DNA of 13,934 nt from assembly GCA_003222835.1 (NCBI GenBank), contig QHXE01000334.1, positions 1-13,934 of the forward strand, given 5' to 3'. Below are positions 1-6,866 of the stretch, in pieces; the stretch's first letter is position 1, and every line of letters begins with the position of its first letter. Below the pieces are notes generated by a model. The model was not told the origin of the DNA, did no database searches, and saw only the letters and a list, made by a program, of their open reading frames with translations. Source of the DNA: Acidobacteriota bacterium. GTDB taxonomy: Bacteria > Acidobacteriota > Blastocatellia > Pyrinomonadales > Pyrinomonadaceae. Position numbers and translations under genes: made by a program.

Positions 1-23
1 ATGGACGCGCGATTCAGAATTCA

Positions 24-801
24 CTAATCATTCAAGCGGGCTGCCTGGCTCAACAACTCGACCAACTCTTCGCGCGTCAGCGAGACTTTTCCCGCTCCGT
101 TAGCCGACGAATACGAGGAAGAACGCGAAGCCGGACGATCGCCGCTTGGACATGCCAAGTTTGTATCGTGAAGATAGCCGCAGGCTTGACACCGCGCGCC
201 CTCATCTAGATAGCCGGCGGCTTCACGTACATTGATTAACTTTTCGATGGCGTCAGGCGGTAAGTTCCGTGAGCCCCCCAGCGCGCGCGAAAGAATCGCA
301 ATCTTCGCGGTATGTTCAAGGGTTTCCAGTCGATCAAACGCTTGCCAAAGATCTGACCCGTAGGCGACTGCGCCGTGATTCGCCATCAACAGCGCGTTGT
401 GATGCTTGACCAGCGGGCGCATTACGTTGGTCAACTCTTCAGTCGAAGGTGTGCCGTATTCGGCAAGCGGCACACAACCAAGGGTCAGAATGACTTCCGA
501 GAGAATTGGTTGATCGATTGGTAATCCAGCGACGGCGAAGGCGGTCCCGTGCGGCGGATGAGCGTGACAGAATAGCGAGTTCGCTCGACGCGCGACGATC
601 GTTCAAAGAGCGACCTTCAAGATCAGTGATGGCCAGCAAGTCTTCAGTAATTCGACCCTTGCAAGTCATCGTCGGCGTCGCCAGCACGCGACCGTCTTCG
701 AGCAGCACACTAACGTTGCCGTCCGAGGAGACGACGTAGCTGCGCTCGTACATCAATTGGCAAATACGTACGAGATCGCGTCTGGCGGTTTGTTCGTCCA
801 T
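24..801 (-). pseudogene. Class II aldolase/adducin-family protein, broken by an internal frameshifting deletion
   Basis: The two halves of one class II aldolase (AraD/FucA-like sugar-phosphate aldolase fold) lie in different minus-strand frames. The N-terminal half starts at ATG 799-801 and shows the family's GN-S motif (SSDGNVSV), a TPT motif and the ASSEL segment, whose Glu matches the catalytic Glu of FucA. That frame runs on as nonsense to a stop at 439-441. The C-terminal half resumes near 566 with HAHPPHG (the first two zinc His) and continues through ILSEVILTLGCVPLAEYG and ANHGAVAYG (third zinc His) to a TAG at 24-26. Only 7 nt (567-573) separate ASSELA from HAHPP, where family members have about 16 residues, so roughly 41 bp seem to be missing. 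The C-terminus has an unusual CQACG-plus-Cys tail. The gene starts 7 nt after rex, probably in one operon. Without the lost helix an enzyme is unlikely. An assembly error is the main alternative. Confidence 0.8.
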
Positions 802-808
802 TTATGAT

Positions 809-1519
809 CTACAATTGGCGACTTGTCCGCGTCTCGACGCGCTTACGGGCGGACCGGCTGCGTCGAGCGCTCATCACTTTCGTCGTTTGAGGTCGGGCCA
901 GGAAGTACGATAAAGACTCAAGCGACGTCGTCAAATCCACGGTCTTAACTTTCACCCCAAGACGCGCTGTCAGCAATGCCGGCGCAAAGTTCAAAACAGC
1001 GTTCACCCCGGCGGCCATGACTTGATTCAGCACCCGCTGCGCGGCACGAGCGGGCACCGCAATAACCGCTACGTCGATGGCTTTTTCTCGCGTGACCTTT
1101 TCGATTTTCTTCACGTCCAGGATCGGTATGTGTGAAGGCCCGATGTGATCGCCGATCTTATCTCTGTCGTTATCGAACAGCGCCACCACGGTGAAGTTTG
1201 ATTTCGAGAAGCCATGGTAGTTTGCCAACGCAGTTCCCAGCCGCCCCGCCCCCACGATACCGACGCGATGCGGTCGATCGAGCCCGAGAATTTTTGTCAG
1301 ATGCTCGCGCAGGTCGTCCACGAAATAACCTATGCCGCGCACCCCGAACTCGCCGAAGTAGCCGAGATCCTTGCGAATCTGCGCGGAGTTGAGATTGAAC
1401 TGCTCGGCAAGTTCCTGTGACGAAACGGTCTTAATTCCCGCCGACGCCAGCTCGTGCAAGCAGCGGAGATAAACGCTCAAGCGATTCGTGGTCAGTTCAG
1501 AGATCTTTTCTCGCTTCAT
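809..1519 (-). CDS. rex: Redox-sensing transcriptional repressor Rex
   Basis: Rex proteins bind DNA when the NADH/NAD+ ratio is low and release it when NADH rises, so controlling respiratory and fermentative genes. The N-terminal 75 or so residues form the winged helix with the family signature SAQIRKDLGYFGEFGVRGIGY (about 45-65). A Rossmann NAD(H) domain follows, with GIVGAGRLG (87-95) and the acidic FDND at the end of strand 2 (115-118), then VIAVPA (152-157) and LNFAP (176-180). The length of 236 aa is somewhat above the usual 210-220 because of a basic Ser/Arg-rich tail after about residue 215. The start is the ATG at 1517-1519, in register with the family N-terminus. It is divergent from ruvA and followed after 7 nt by the broken aldolase. 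I could not find a canonical Rex operator (TTGTGA-N6-TCACAA type) in its own upstream region. Confidence 0.96.
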   Translation of the reverse strand: MKREKISELTTNRLSVYLRCLHELASAGIKTVSSQELAEQFNLNSAQIRKDLGYFGEFGVRGIGYFVDDLREHLTKILGLDRPHRVGIVGAGRLGTALANYHGFSKSNFTVVALFDNDRDKIGDHIGPSHIPILDVKKIEKVTREKAIDVAVIAVPARAAQRVLNQVMAAGVNAVLNFAPALLTARLGVKVKTVDLTTSLESLSYFLARPQTTKVMSARRSRSARKRVETRTSRQL

Positions 1520-1685
1520 GACTTTCGCTCGACGAGCAGAGTATAACGCTGACGGGGCTTTAAGCGGAAACTATACATTTGCGAGGAAGGCTCGGGTTCT
1601 ATCATAATCAGGCGCCGTAAGATCGGTCGCAAAATGCGAGCAGGATGCTCGCGAACCGCCGACAGGGATTTCGGCGCTCCAGCTC
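1520..1685. promoter_or_regulatory. Divergent rex/ruvA intergenic region with a candidate ruvA promoter
   Basis: For ruvA (plus strand) a possible sigma70-type promoter is TTGCGA at 1579-1584, then 18 bp, then CATAAT at 1603-1608. The -10 matches 5 of 6 consensus bases and the -35 matches 4 of 6. This would give a leader of about 70 nt that contains the hairpins at 1636-1676. For rex (minus strand) a TATACT -10-like hexamer is complementary to 1540-1545, but I see no good -35 box for it. No Shine-Dalgarno sequence is obvious before the ruvA ATG. These calls are pattern matches only. Confidence 0.4.
1636..1676. repeat. Two tandem REP-like hairpins in the ruvA leader
   Basis: A perfect 7-bp inverted repeat, GCGAGCA-GGA-TGCTCGC, occupies 1636-1652. 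It is followed by a second stem, CGCCGA (1657-1662) with TCGGCG (1671-1676), around an 8-nt loop. The first hairpin shares the core GAGC(A/G)GGATGCTC with the hairpin in the mglB-mglA gap (6851-6863), matching at 12 of 13 bases, so it looks like a dispersed palindromic family. There is no T-tract, so it is not an ordinary intrinsic terminator. Confidence 0.6.
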
Positions 1686-2312
1686 ATGATTGCACATCTT
1701 TCAGGGAATTTGCTTTCGAAGCAGGCGACTTCGGCGATCGTCGATGTCGGCGGCGTTGGTTACGAAGTCGCGATTCCACTTTCGACGTTTTATGAATTGG
1801 GCGAAGCGGGCGAGCCGGTGCGGCTTCGCATCTACACGCACGTACGTGAAGACGCGATTCAGCTTTATGGGTTCAAAACAATTCGGGAGCGCGAGCTCTT
1901 CCTGCAACTGATTTCAGTCAATGGCGTCGGACCGGGGCTGGCTATTAAGTTGTTATCAGGAATGAATGCGGATGAAATGATCGCGTCGATTCGGACAAAC
2001 AATTTGGTGCGACTGGTCGCAATCCCCGGAGTGGGCAGAAAAACAGCGGAGAGATTAGTAGTCGATCTACGCGACAAAATCGCAGCGTTGTCTTCGCCGG
2101 CTTTGGAAGAGGAATTCGCTGCGAAAACCACAGGTGCAGGAGCCCCAACGTCAGAGGATTCGATGCGCAACGACGCGATTTCCGCGTTGGCGAATCTCGG
2201 CTATCAAAAAGGCGCTGCCGAAAAGGCCGTGAAGTCTGCAATCGATGAAGGCGGAGAACTCTCGGTCGAGGTAATCTTGAGACGAAGTTTGCGATCGCTG
2301 GCCAAAGCATAA
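1686..2312 (+). CDS. ruvA: Holliday junction branch migration protein RuvA
   Basis: RuvA binds four-way DNA junctions as a tetramer and loads the RuvB motor during recombinational repair. The N-terminal OB-fold domain begins MIAHLSGNLL and contains DVGGVGYEV (20-28). The central domain has two helix-hairpin-helix motifs, VNGVGPGLAIKLL (about 78-90) and IPGVGRKTAERLV (about 113-125). After a variable Ala/Glu/Thr-rich linker, the C-terminal RuvB-binding domain (about 155-208) ends in LGYQKGAAEKAVKSA and VEVILRRSLRSLAK. At 208 aa it has the normal family length and looks intact. The ATG at 1686 gives the canonical N-terminus. It leads a same-strand run with ruvB, but a 142-nt palindrome-bearing gap separates the two. 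No ruvC is in the window. Confidence 0.97.
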   Translation: MIAHLSGNLLSKQATSAIVDVGGVGYEVAIPLSTFYELGEAGEPVRLRIYTHVREDAIQLYGFKTIRERELFLQLISVNGVGPGLAIKLLSGMNADEMIASIRTNNLVRLVAIPGVGRKTAERLVVDLRDKIAALSSPALEEEFAAKTTGAGAPTSEDSMRNDAISALANLGYQKGAAEKAVKSAIDEGGELSVEVILRRSLRSLAKA

Positions 2313-2321
2313 GTAACGCGA

Positions 2322-2382
2322 CCGCCGTTTAGACGGCGGACTTGTCAGCCAACTGGTGCGGGACAAGTCCCGCATCTAAACG
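2322..2382. repeat. Composite palindrome between ruvA and ruvB
   Basis: Three nested inverted repeats overlap here. Hairpin A is CCGCCGT (2322-2328) with ACGGCGG (2333-2339) around a TTAG loop. Hairpin B is TGCGGGAC (2357-2364) with GTCCCGCA (2367-2374) around only AA. A long outer palindrome pairs 2326-2346 with 2362-2382, 21-nt arms that match at 18 positions, including CGTTTAGA with TCTAAACG and GGACTTGTC with GACAAGTCC. The element can therefore fold either as two small hairpins or as one long one. It begins 10 nt after the ruvA stop and has no T-run. It may be a REP/MITE-type repeat, and could act as an attenuator or mRNA stabiliser. Confidence 0.7.
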
Positions 2383-2454
2383 ACTACGAAACAAGCGAAG
2401 ACTGTAACCAGGATTTGACCAACGGGTAACACGCCTTCACAATTCAATTTCAAG

Positions 2455-3495
2455 ATGCCTAAAGCAACCAGAGCAGCAGAAGCCCTAAGCGCGACCGTGA
2501 CCGAAGAAGATCGCCAATACGATCTTTCCCTGCGTCCCACGCGCCTCGCCGAGTACATCGGCCAAACCAAGGCCAAAGAGAATCTCCGCATTTACGTCAA
2601 AGCCGCGCTCAAGCGGCGAGAGGCGCTCGATCATGTTTTGTTGACTGGGCCGCCAGGTTTGGGAAAAACAACGCTGGCGCACATCGTCGCAAACGAGATG
2701 GGCGCGCAGTTACGCTCGACATCAGGGCCGGCCATTGAAAAGACCGGAGACATCGCGGCGCTGCTCACGAATCTCCAGGAAGGCGATGTGCTTTTTATCG
2801 ATGAAATCCATCGGCTGTTGCCTGCCCTCGAAGAAAAACTCTATCCGGCGATGGAAGACTTCAGTCTCGATCTTCTTATTGGCCAGGGACCGGGCGCACG
2901 CTCGATCAAACTGGAGTTGCCGAAATTCACTTTGGTGGGCGCGACCACTCGGGCCGGATTGATCACGGCGCCTCTGCGCGGACGGTTTGGAATCAACTTT
3001 CATTTGGACTTTTATCCGCATGAAGACTTGGAAACGATTTGCAACCGCTCGGCGGGAATTCTCGGTGTTGAAATAGACGAAGGCGGCGCCCGCGAAATCG
3101 CGCGACGTGCCCGTGGCACGCCGCGCATCGTCAACCGTTTGCTGCGGCGCGTTCGCGATTATGCCGAGGTCGATTATGATGGCCGAATTACGCACGAGGT
3201 GGCGAACGATGCGCTGAATCGCATGGAAGTCGACACCTACGGCCTGGACGAAATGGACCGGAAACTGCTTTCGACGATTATCGATAAGTTCGAAGGGGGC
3301 CCGGTTGGGGTCGGCACTTTATCGGCTGCGATTCATGAAGAGAAAGATTCAATCGAAGAAATTATCGAGCCATACCTGATTCAAATAGGCTTTCTCAATC
3401 GCACACCGCGCGGACGCATGGCCACCCAACTCGCGTATCAACACTTCGGAATTAGAGCAGGACAGCAAAGGCCGAGCCTGTTTGACGCAGTGTGA
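2455..3495 (+). CDS. ruvB: Holliday junction branch migration DNA helicase RuvB
   Basis: RuvB is the hexameric AAA+ motor that pumps DNA through the RuvA-bound junction. All key elements are present: Walker A GPPGLGKT (65-72), Walker [10 protein letters not shown] (112-120), sensor 1 GATTRAG (162-168) and the arginine finger in APLRGRFG (R175). Sensor 2 lies in the [17 protein letters not shown] segment. The C-terminal winged helix contains [13 protein letters not shown] and [17 protein letters not shown]. At 346 aa the length is normal. The ATG at 2455 gives a short variable N-terminus before the conserved [13 protein letters not shown]. No Shine-Dalgarno sequence is visible. The stop is followed at once by the heptanucleotide repeat tract. 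Confidence 0.97.
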   Translation: MPKATRAAEALSATVTEEDRQYDLSLRPTRLAEYIGQTKAKENLRIYVKAALKRREALDHVLLTGPPGLGKTTLAHIVANEMGAQLRSTSGPAIEKTGDIAALLTNLQEGDVLFIDEIHRLLPALEEKLYPAMEDFSLDLLIGQGPGARSIKLELPKFTLVGATTRAGLITAPLRGRFGINFHLDFYPHEDLETICNRSAGILGVEIDEGGAREIARRARGTPRIVNRLLRRVRDYAEVDYDGRITHEVANDALNRMEVDTYGLDEMDRKLLSTIIDKFEGGPVGVGTLSAAIHEEKDSIEEIIEPYLIQIGFLNRTPRGRMATQLAYQHFGIRAGQQRPSLFDAV

Positions 3496-3594
3496 TTTGG
3501 TCTTTGGTCTTTGGTCTTTGGTCTTTGGTCTTTGAGAAGAATGCTAGAGCCCAAGACTTAATAGTCAAAGACCTAAGACCAAAGATCAAAGACC
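3496..3594. repeat. Inverted pair of heptanucleotide tandem-repeat tracts
   Basis: Five perfect copies of TTTGGTC run from 3496 to 3530, starting on the base after the ruvB stop, followed by a partial TTTG. At 3567-3594 the complementary heptad occurs four times as AAAGACC, TAAGACC, AAAGATC and AAAGACC. The two tracts could pair as a stem of about 28 bp around a loop of some 35 nt. The pattern resembles the short tandemly repeated heptamers described in cyanobacteria. The tract ends 8 nt before the preferred start of the YihY-family gene. It is not CRISPR: units are 7 nt and there are no spacers. Confidence 0.9.
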
Positions 3595-3602
3595 TTCTTC
3601 TT

Positions 3603-4520
3603 ATGCCGCGACGCTTTTCACGTCAATCTTTCGGAGTTCGCAACCGCTCGCCGTGGCGGCGGATGCTCGCAGACGCGGTGCATCAGTTTCACGAAAACGA
3701 TCTGTTTTCATCGGCGGCTGCGATGAGCTATTTCGGATTGATGACGCTGTTTCCCGCACTCCTCTTGCTGCTGGCGCTCAGTAATCGTATTGCCGCCGGC
3801 ACGCAAATGATTCAGCATATCGTGCAAGTTTATCCCGGCTCGAGCAAGTTCCTCCACGAAACCATTCGATCGCTCTCAGGAATCAGCAAGACCGTGGTCA
3901 TAAGCTGCGCTCTGGTTGTGTTGTGGGCCGGATCATGGGTCTTTGCGATCGCGGAGCGAGCACTGAATCGCATTTGGGGTACAACTCATCGAACGTTTCT
4001 TCATGGTCGCGTGATAACTCTGGGAATGATCGGAATTGTCGGGTTGTTGCTCTCGGTTTCCGTGCTGCTCACTTCAGTACTGCTGGCGTTGCAGGAGATT
4101 GCCGGCAATCTCTCGCCCAGGCAACTGGAGAATTACCGACTGCTCGCGTCGGTAGGCAGTCTGTTTTGGGAGATCGTGTTCGCACTGGCTAGCCTGCTTT
4201 TGACCTTCACTCTTTTTGCGGTCGTTTACAAGTTCCTGCCGAATGCTCACGTGAGCGTCCGCGACACCATCCCGGGCGCTGTAATCGGTGGCCTGCTTTG
4301 GGAAGCGGCGAAATATATTTTCGCGTGGAGCTTAAATTATCTTGATTACGATCAGATTTACGGCCCAGTGGGCGCGGTCGTGACCGTGCTGATCTGGGGA
4401 TACGTATCCAGCCTCGTTCTCCTCTTCGGGGCTCAGTTGAGCAGCGTCTTCCATCGAGAGCATATGGAACATCCCATCGCGGCGCCGCACGTTAATGTTC
4501 CCTCGGCTTCGTTTTCCTGA
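3603..4520 (+). CDS. YihY/UPF0761 (BrkB-like) family inner-membrane protein
   Basis: This is a member of the YihY/BrkB family of polytopic membrane proteins, whose biochemical role is not settled. From the ATG at 3603 it is 305 aa with six hydrophobic segments, at about 41-61, 97-117, 137-163, 186-210, 222-241 and 255-280. Family hallmarks are SSAAAMSYFGLMTLFP near the first helix, the WAGSWVFAIAERALNRIWG stretch (108-126), YKFLPN (209-214) and the strongly conserved YGPVGAVVTVLIWGYVSS (253-270). A longer reading from GTG 3492 overlaps ruvB by 4 nt, but it would translate the heptad repeats into a low-complexity leader, so I prefer 3603. No Shine-Dalgarno sequence is obvious at either start. 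It lies between ruvB and queA on the same strand and ends 23 nt before queA. Family assignment is secure, function unknown. Confidence 0.9.
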   Translation: MPRRFSRQSFGVRNRSPWRRMLADAVHQFHENDLFSSAAAMSYFGLMTLFPALLLLLALSNRIAAGTQMIQHIVQVYPGSSKFLHETIRSLSGISKTVVISCALVVLWAGSWVFAIAERALNRIWGTTHRTFLHGRVITLGMIGIVGLLLSVSVLLTSVLLALQEIAGNLSPRQLENYRLLASVGSLFWEIVFALASLLLTFTLFAVVYKFLPNAHVSVRDTIPGAVIGGLLWEAAKYIFAWSLNYLDYDQIYGPVGAVVTVLIWGYVSSLVLLFGAQLSSVFHREHMEHPIAAPHVNVPSASFS

Positions 4521-4543
4521 TTTCCGGCAGTTTAAAAGCCCGC

Positions 4544-5578
4544 ATGCATATCTCGGACTTTGACTACGAACTCCCGGAAGAGTTAATCGCGCAACAGCCG
4601 TTGGCTGAGCGGGACGCTTCGCGCCTGCTCGTGTTGGATCGTTCCACACGGAGTTGGGTGGACACGAACTTCGTTTCGATTCTGGAATATCTGCGACCTC
4701 ATGACGTGCTCGTCCTCAATGATACTCGAGTTTTCCCGGCGCGATTGAAGGGCAAACGCGTGCCCTCCGGTGGCGCCGTTGAACTATTGCTGCTGCGCGA
4801 AATCGAACCTTACTTGTGGGAATGTCTGACTCGGCCGGCGCGCCGCCTCGCGACAGGCGCTCGCGTTGTGCTTGGCGACGCTAATCTTTACGGAGAGGTG
4901 ATGGAATCGCGCGACAACGGTTTGCGCCTGGTCAGGTTCGAATCTAAAGAACCCTTGGACCGTATCATCGATAGAGTCGGCCGCACACCTCTGCCTCCAT
5001 ACATCAAGCGTGCTGTAGATTCCGTCGAAGATCGCGAGCGGTATCAGACTGTTTATGCCCGCAGCCGAGGCGCGATCGCGGCGCCCACGGCCGGCCTCCA
5101 TTTCACTGCTCGCCTATTGCAAACCATTCAAGATCGAGGAGTTCGCGTAGCAAGAATCACCTTGCACGTTGGTTACGGCACGTTTGAGCCCGTCCGCGTA
5201 AGTGACGTGAAGCGGCATCGCGTCGCGCCCGAGCCGTTCTCGATTTCTGAAGAAGCGGCGCAAAACATTAATCAGGCGCGTAACGACGGAGGGCGTATCG
5301 TCGCGGTGGGCACGACCACGACGCGCGCACTCGAGTCCTCTGTCGCGTCAGATGGAAGAGCCCTCCCGCAGTCGGCCCTGGCGGACCTCACGATTATTCC
5401 TGGGCATACCTTTCGTGCTGTCGATGCGATGTTAACGAACTTTCATCTGCCGCACTCGTCTTTGTTGCTGCTGGTAAGCGCCTTCGCTGGTCGGGAGCTG
5501 ACGCTCAACGCTTATCGCCACGCAGTCATGGAGCGTTATCGCTTTTACAGCTATGGTGACTGCATGCTGATACTGTGA
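4544..5578 (+). CDS. queA: S-adenosylmethionine:tRNA ribosyltransferase-isomerase QueA
   Basis: QueA transfers the ribosyl part of SAM to 7-aminomethyl-7-deazaguanine in tRNA to form epoxyqueuosine, the penultimate step of queuosine synthesis. Conserved blocks are present in order: FDYELPEELIAQQP (6-19), LVLNDTRVFPARLKG (56-70), the hallmark APTAGLHFT (180-188), HVGYGTFEPV (208-217) and HRVAPEPFSI (225-234). These are followed by VGTTTTRALES (255-265), TNFHLPHSSLLLLVSAFAG (298-316) and the C-terminal YRFYSYGDCMLI. At 344 aa it is full length. The ATG at 4544 places the conserved ISDFDYELP at residue 3, as in the family. ruvA-ruvB-queA adjacency is a common bacterial arrangement. No tgt or other queuosine gene is in the window. 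Confidence 0.97.
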   Translation: MHISDFDYELPEELIAQQPLAERDASRLLVLDRSTRSWVDTNFVSILEYLRPHDVLVLNDTRVFPARLKGKRVPSGGAVELLLLREIEPYLWECLTRPARRLATGARVVLGDANLYGEVMESRDNGLRLVRFESKEPLDRIIDRVGRTPLPPYIKRAVDSVEDRERYQTVYARSRGAIAAPTAGLHFTARLLQTIQDRGVRVARITLHVGYGTFEPVRVSDVKRHRVAPEPFSISEEAAQNINQARNDGGRIVAVGTTTTRALESSVASDGRALPQSALADLTIIPGHTFRAVDAMLTNFHLPHSSLLLLVSAFAGRELTLNAYRHAVMERYRFYSYGDCMLIL

Positions 5579-5596
5579 TTTTCCGGCGGCCCATAC

Positions 5597-5627
5597 TTGT
5601 AAACCGTCGGTGGTAACAGGCTATAAT
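5597..5627 (+). promoter_or_regulatory. Possible promoter upstream of the GNAT gene
   Basis: A perfect TATAAT (5622-5627) lies 45 nt upstream of the acetyltransferase start, with a weak TTGTAA (5597-5602) 19 bp before it. The 94-nt gap after queA makes separate transcription plausible. Only the -10 hexamer is convincing. Confidence 0.4.
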
Positions 5628-5672
5628 CTCCGCCACGCTCTTTCGGTTTGCGGCTGAACTAGCAATCAGGGT

Positions 5673-6224
5673 ATGGCAGTTCTCAAAAAGTTTCGCCCGC
5701 GATGGTGGCTGAGCAATCGTCAAGCGCCAGCGCAACCTATCCACCCGAACATCGCGCTGGTGCCACCTATTAATGCGCGTTACGATCTCCGACCGCTCAC
5801 AGTCGCACAACTCGACGAATGTTGGCATCTCGATCAGAGATGCTTCGTGGATGGTGAAGCATACAGCCGCGACACCTTCGAATATCTTCTGACCGCGCCT
5901 GAATCGATTTCATATCGAGTCGTCAGTCAGAACAGCGCGATGGCCGGTTTTGTGATTGGCCTGCTGGAACCAGATCATACGGGGCACATAACGACAGTCG
6001 GAATTGCGCCGGAACATCGGCGACGGCGACTGGCAAGCTGTCTGATAGAAAGAGTCGAGGACGCTTTCCGGCGCCGCGACGTGCGCCTGGCGCGGCTGGA
6101 GGTGCGCTCTACCAACCTCTCCGCCCAGAAGCTCTATCAGAGCCTTGGCTACTCGGTCACGCAACGTCTTCCGAAATATTATTCAAATGGCGGCGACGGG
6201 CTGCTGATGGTCAAAGCAATTTGA
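5673..6224 (+). CDS. GNAT-family N-acetyltransferase, RimI-like
   Basis: This 183-aa protein has the GNAT fold, with a non-conserved N-terminal extension of about 36 residues. Motif A reads TTVGIAPEHRRRRLASCLIERV (about 107-128), and motif B is LEVRSTNLSAQKLYQSLGY (142-160). The C-terminal KYYSNGGDGLLM (168-179) resembles the YY-x-x-x-x-DA-x-x-M signature of RimI-type N-terminal acetyltransferases, and its Tyr is the likely general acid. These features suggest acetylation of a protein N-terminus from acetyl-CoA. The pyrophosphate loop is odd: the usual (Q/R)xxGx(G/A) is RRRRLA, with Arg where Gly is expected. The cga codon is one base from Gly gga. The start at ATG 5673 is weakly supported by GGG just upstream. 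It is convergent with mglA, leaving a 22-nt gap. The RimI subtype is tentative. Confidence 0.85.
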   Translation: MAVLKKFRPRWWLSNRQAPAQPIHPNIALVPPINARYDLRPLTVAQLDECWHLDQRCFVDGEAYSRDTFEYLLTAPESISYRVVSQNSAMAGFVIGLLEPDHTGHITTVGIAPEHRRRRLASCLIERVEDAFRRRDVRLARLEVRSTNLSAQKLYQSLGYSVTQRLPKYYSNGGDGLLMVKAI

Positions 6225-6246
6225 TTAGAAACCTGCGCGATGTTGA

Positions 6247-6831
6247 CTAACTTTTGCGCAATTCGGTTAGTACTTGCTTTGCGATTGCCTTGAGCGTGTC
6301 AAAGACTCCCTGTCCGCTTGAAGCGATCGCTTCAATGACGGGTTCTCCTTTTCGCTGGAGCTCAACTGTAAGGTCGCGCGTGGGTATCACGTTGGGCAGA
6401 TCTCGCTTGTTAAGTTGAAGCACGTAAGGTACCTTCAACAGGTCATAGCCAAATGAGCGCAGGTTCTCTTCGAGGTTGTAAAGAGACTCGAGGTTCGCAT
6501 CCATTCGTTCCTCTTGCGAATCCGCCACGAAAACCACGCCGTCAACGCCTTTCAGAATCAGCTTGCGCGAGGCCTCATAGAATACCTGGCCAGGTACGGT
6601 ATAGAGATGAAAGCGCGTCTTGAAGCCGCGAACTGTTCCCAACTCGAGCGGCATGAAATCAAAGAACAGAGTGCGATCGCTCTCAGTCGCCAGACTGATC
6701 AGTTTTCCCTTCGCTTGGGTAGCTGTTGAGTCATAGATGTATTGCAGGTTCGTCGTCTTGCCGCAGAGGCCCGGACCGTAGTAGACGATCTTGCAGTTGA
6801 TCTCTCGCGATGCGTAGTTAATAAACGTCAT
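6247..6831 (-). CDS. mglA: MglA-type polarity GTPase
   Basis: MglA is a small Ras-like GTPase that, bound to GTP, sits at the leading cell pole and switches motility machinery in Myxococcus xanthus. The 194-aa sequence aligns without gaps to the remembered M. xanthus protein for most of its length. The P-loop is GPGLCGKTTN (19-28), and the switch I region TESDRTLFFDF contains R53. Switch II is TVPGQ (78-82), with the MglA-specific Thr78 in place of the usual Asp and with Gln82. The base-specificity motif is NKRD (141-144). R53 and Q82 are the catalytic pair in the Myxococcus enzyme. The N-terminus MTFINYASREINCKIVYYG fixes the start at 6831, with AGGTAAG upstream as a modest Shine-Dalgarno. 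The partner mglB lies 35 nt upstream. No gliding motor genes are in the window, so the process it polarises is unknown. Confidence 0.96.
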   Translation of the reverse strand: MTFINYASREINCKIVYYGPGLCGKTTNLQYIYDSTATQAKGKLISLATESDRTLFFDFMPLELGTVRGFKTRFHLYTVPGQVFYEASRKLILKGVDGVVFVADSQEERMDANLESLYNLEENLRSFGYDLLKVPYVLQLNKRDLPNVIPTRDLTVELQRKGEPVIEAIASSGQGVFDTLKAIAKQVLTELRKS

Positions 6832-6849
6832 AGGGGCTTACCTGAAGCT

Positions 6850-6864
6850 GGAGCGGGATGCTCC
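6850..6864. repeat. REP-like hairpin in the mglB-mglA gap
   Basis: An inverted repeat GGAGC-GGGAT-GCTCC lies in the 35-nt space between the mglB stop and the mglA start. Its core matches the ruvA-leader hairpin (1638-1650) at 12 of 13 bases. It could influence relative expression of the two cotranscribed genes. Confidence 0.55.
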
Positions 6865-6866
6865 GT

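Noticed and set aside
506..739. Plus-strand reading of 77 codons
   Set aside because: It is antisense to conserved aldolase sequence and has no recognisable features.
439..801. Programmed ribosomal frameshift joining the two aldolase frames
   Set aside because: No slippery heptamer is seen at the junction, and a segment of about 16 residues is missing, which a frameshift could not restore.
1520..1685. Rex autoregulatory operator
   Set aside because: No TTGTGA-N6-TCACAA-like palindrome found by eye. A diverged lineage-specific site cannot be excluded.
2722..3195. Minus-strand reading of 157 codons inside ruvB
   Set aside because: Shadow of the well-conserved ruvB coding strand.
3496..3594. 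CRISPR array
   Set aside because: Repeat units are 7 nt and directly contiguous, without spacers or cas genes.
3492..3602. Longer YihY-family protein starting at GTG 3492, overlapping the ruvB stop
   Set aside because: The extra 37 residues are the translation of the TTTGGTC tract and its complement, not family-like sequence.
6234..6260. Terminator between the GNAT gene and mglA
   Set aside because: Only a 5-bp TGCGC/GCGCA pairing that runs into the mglA coding end; too weak to call.
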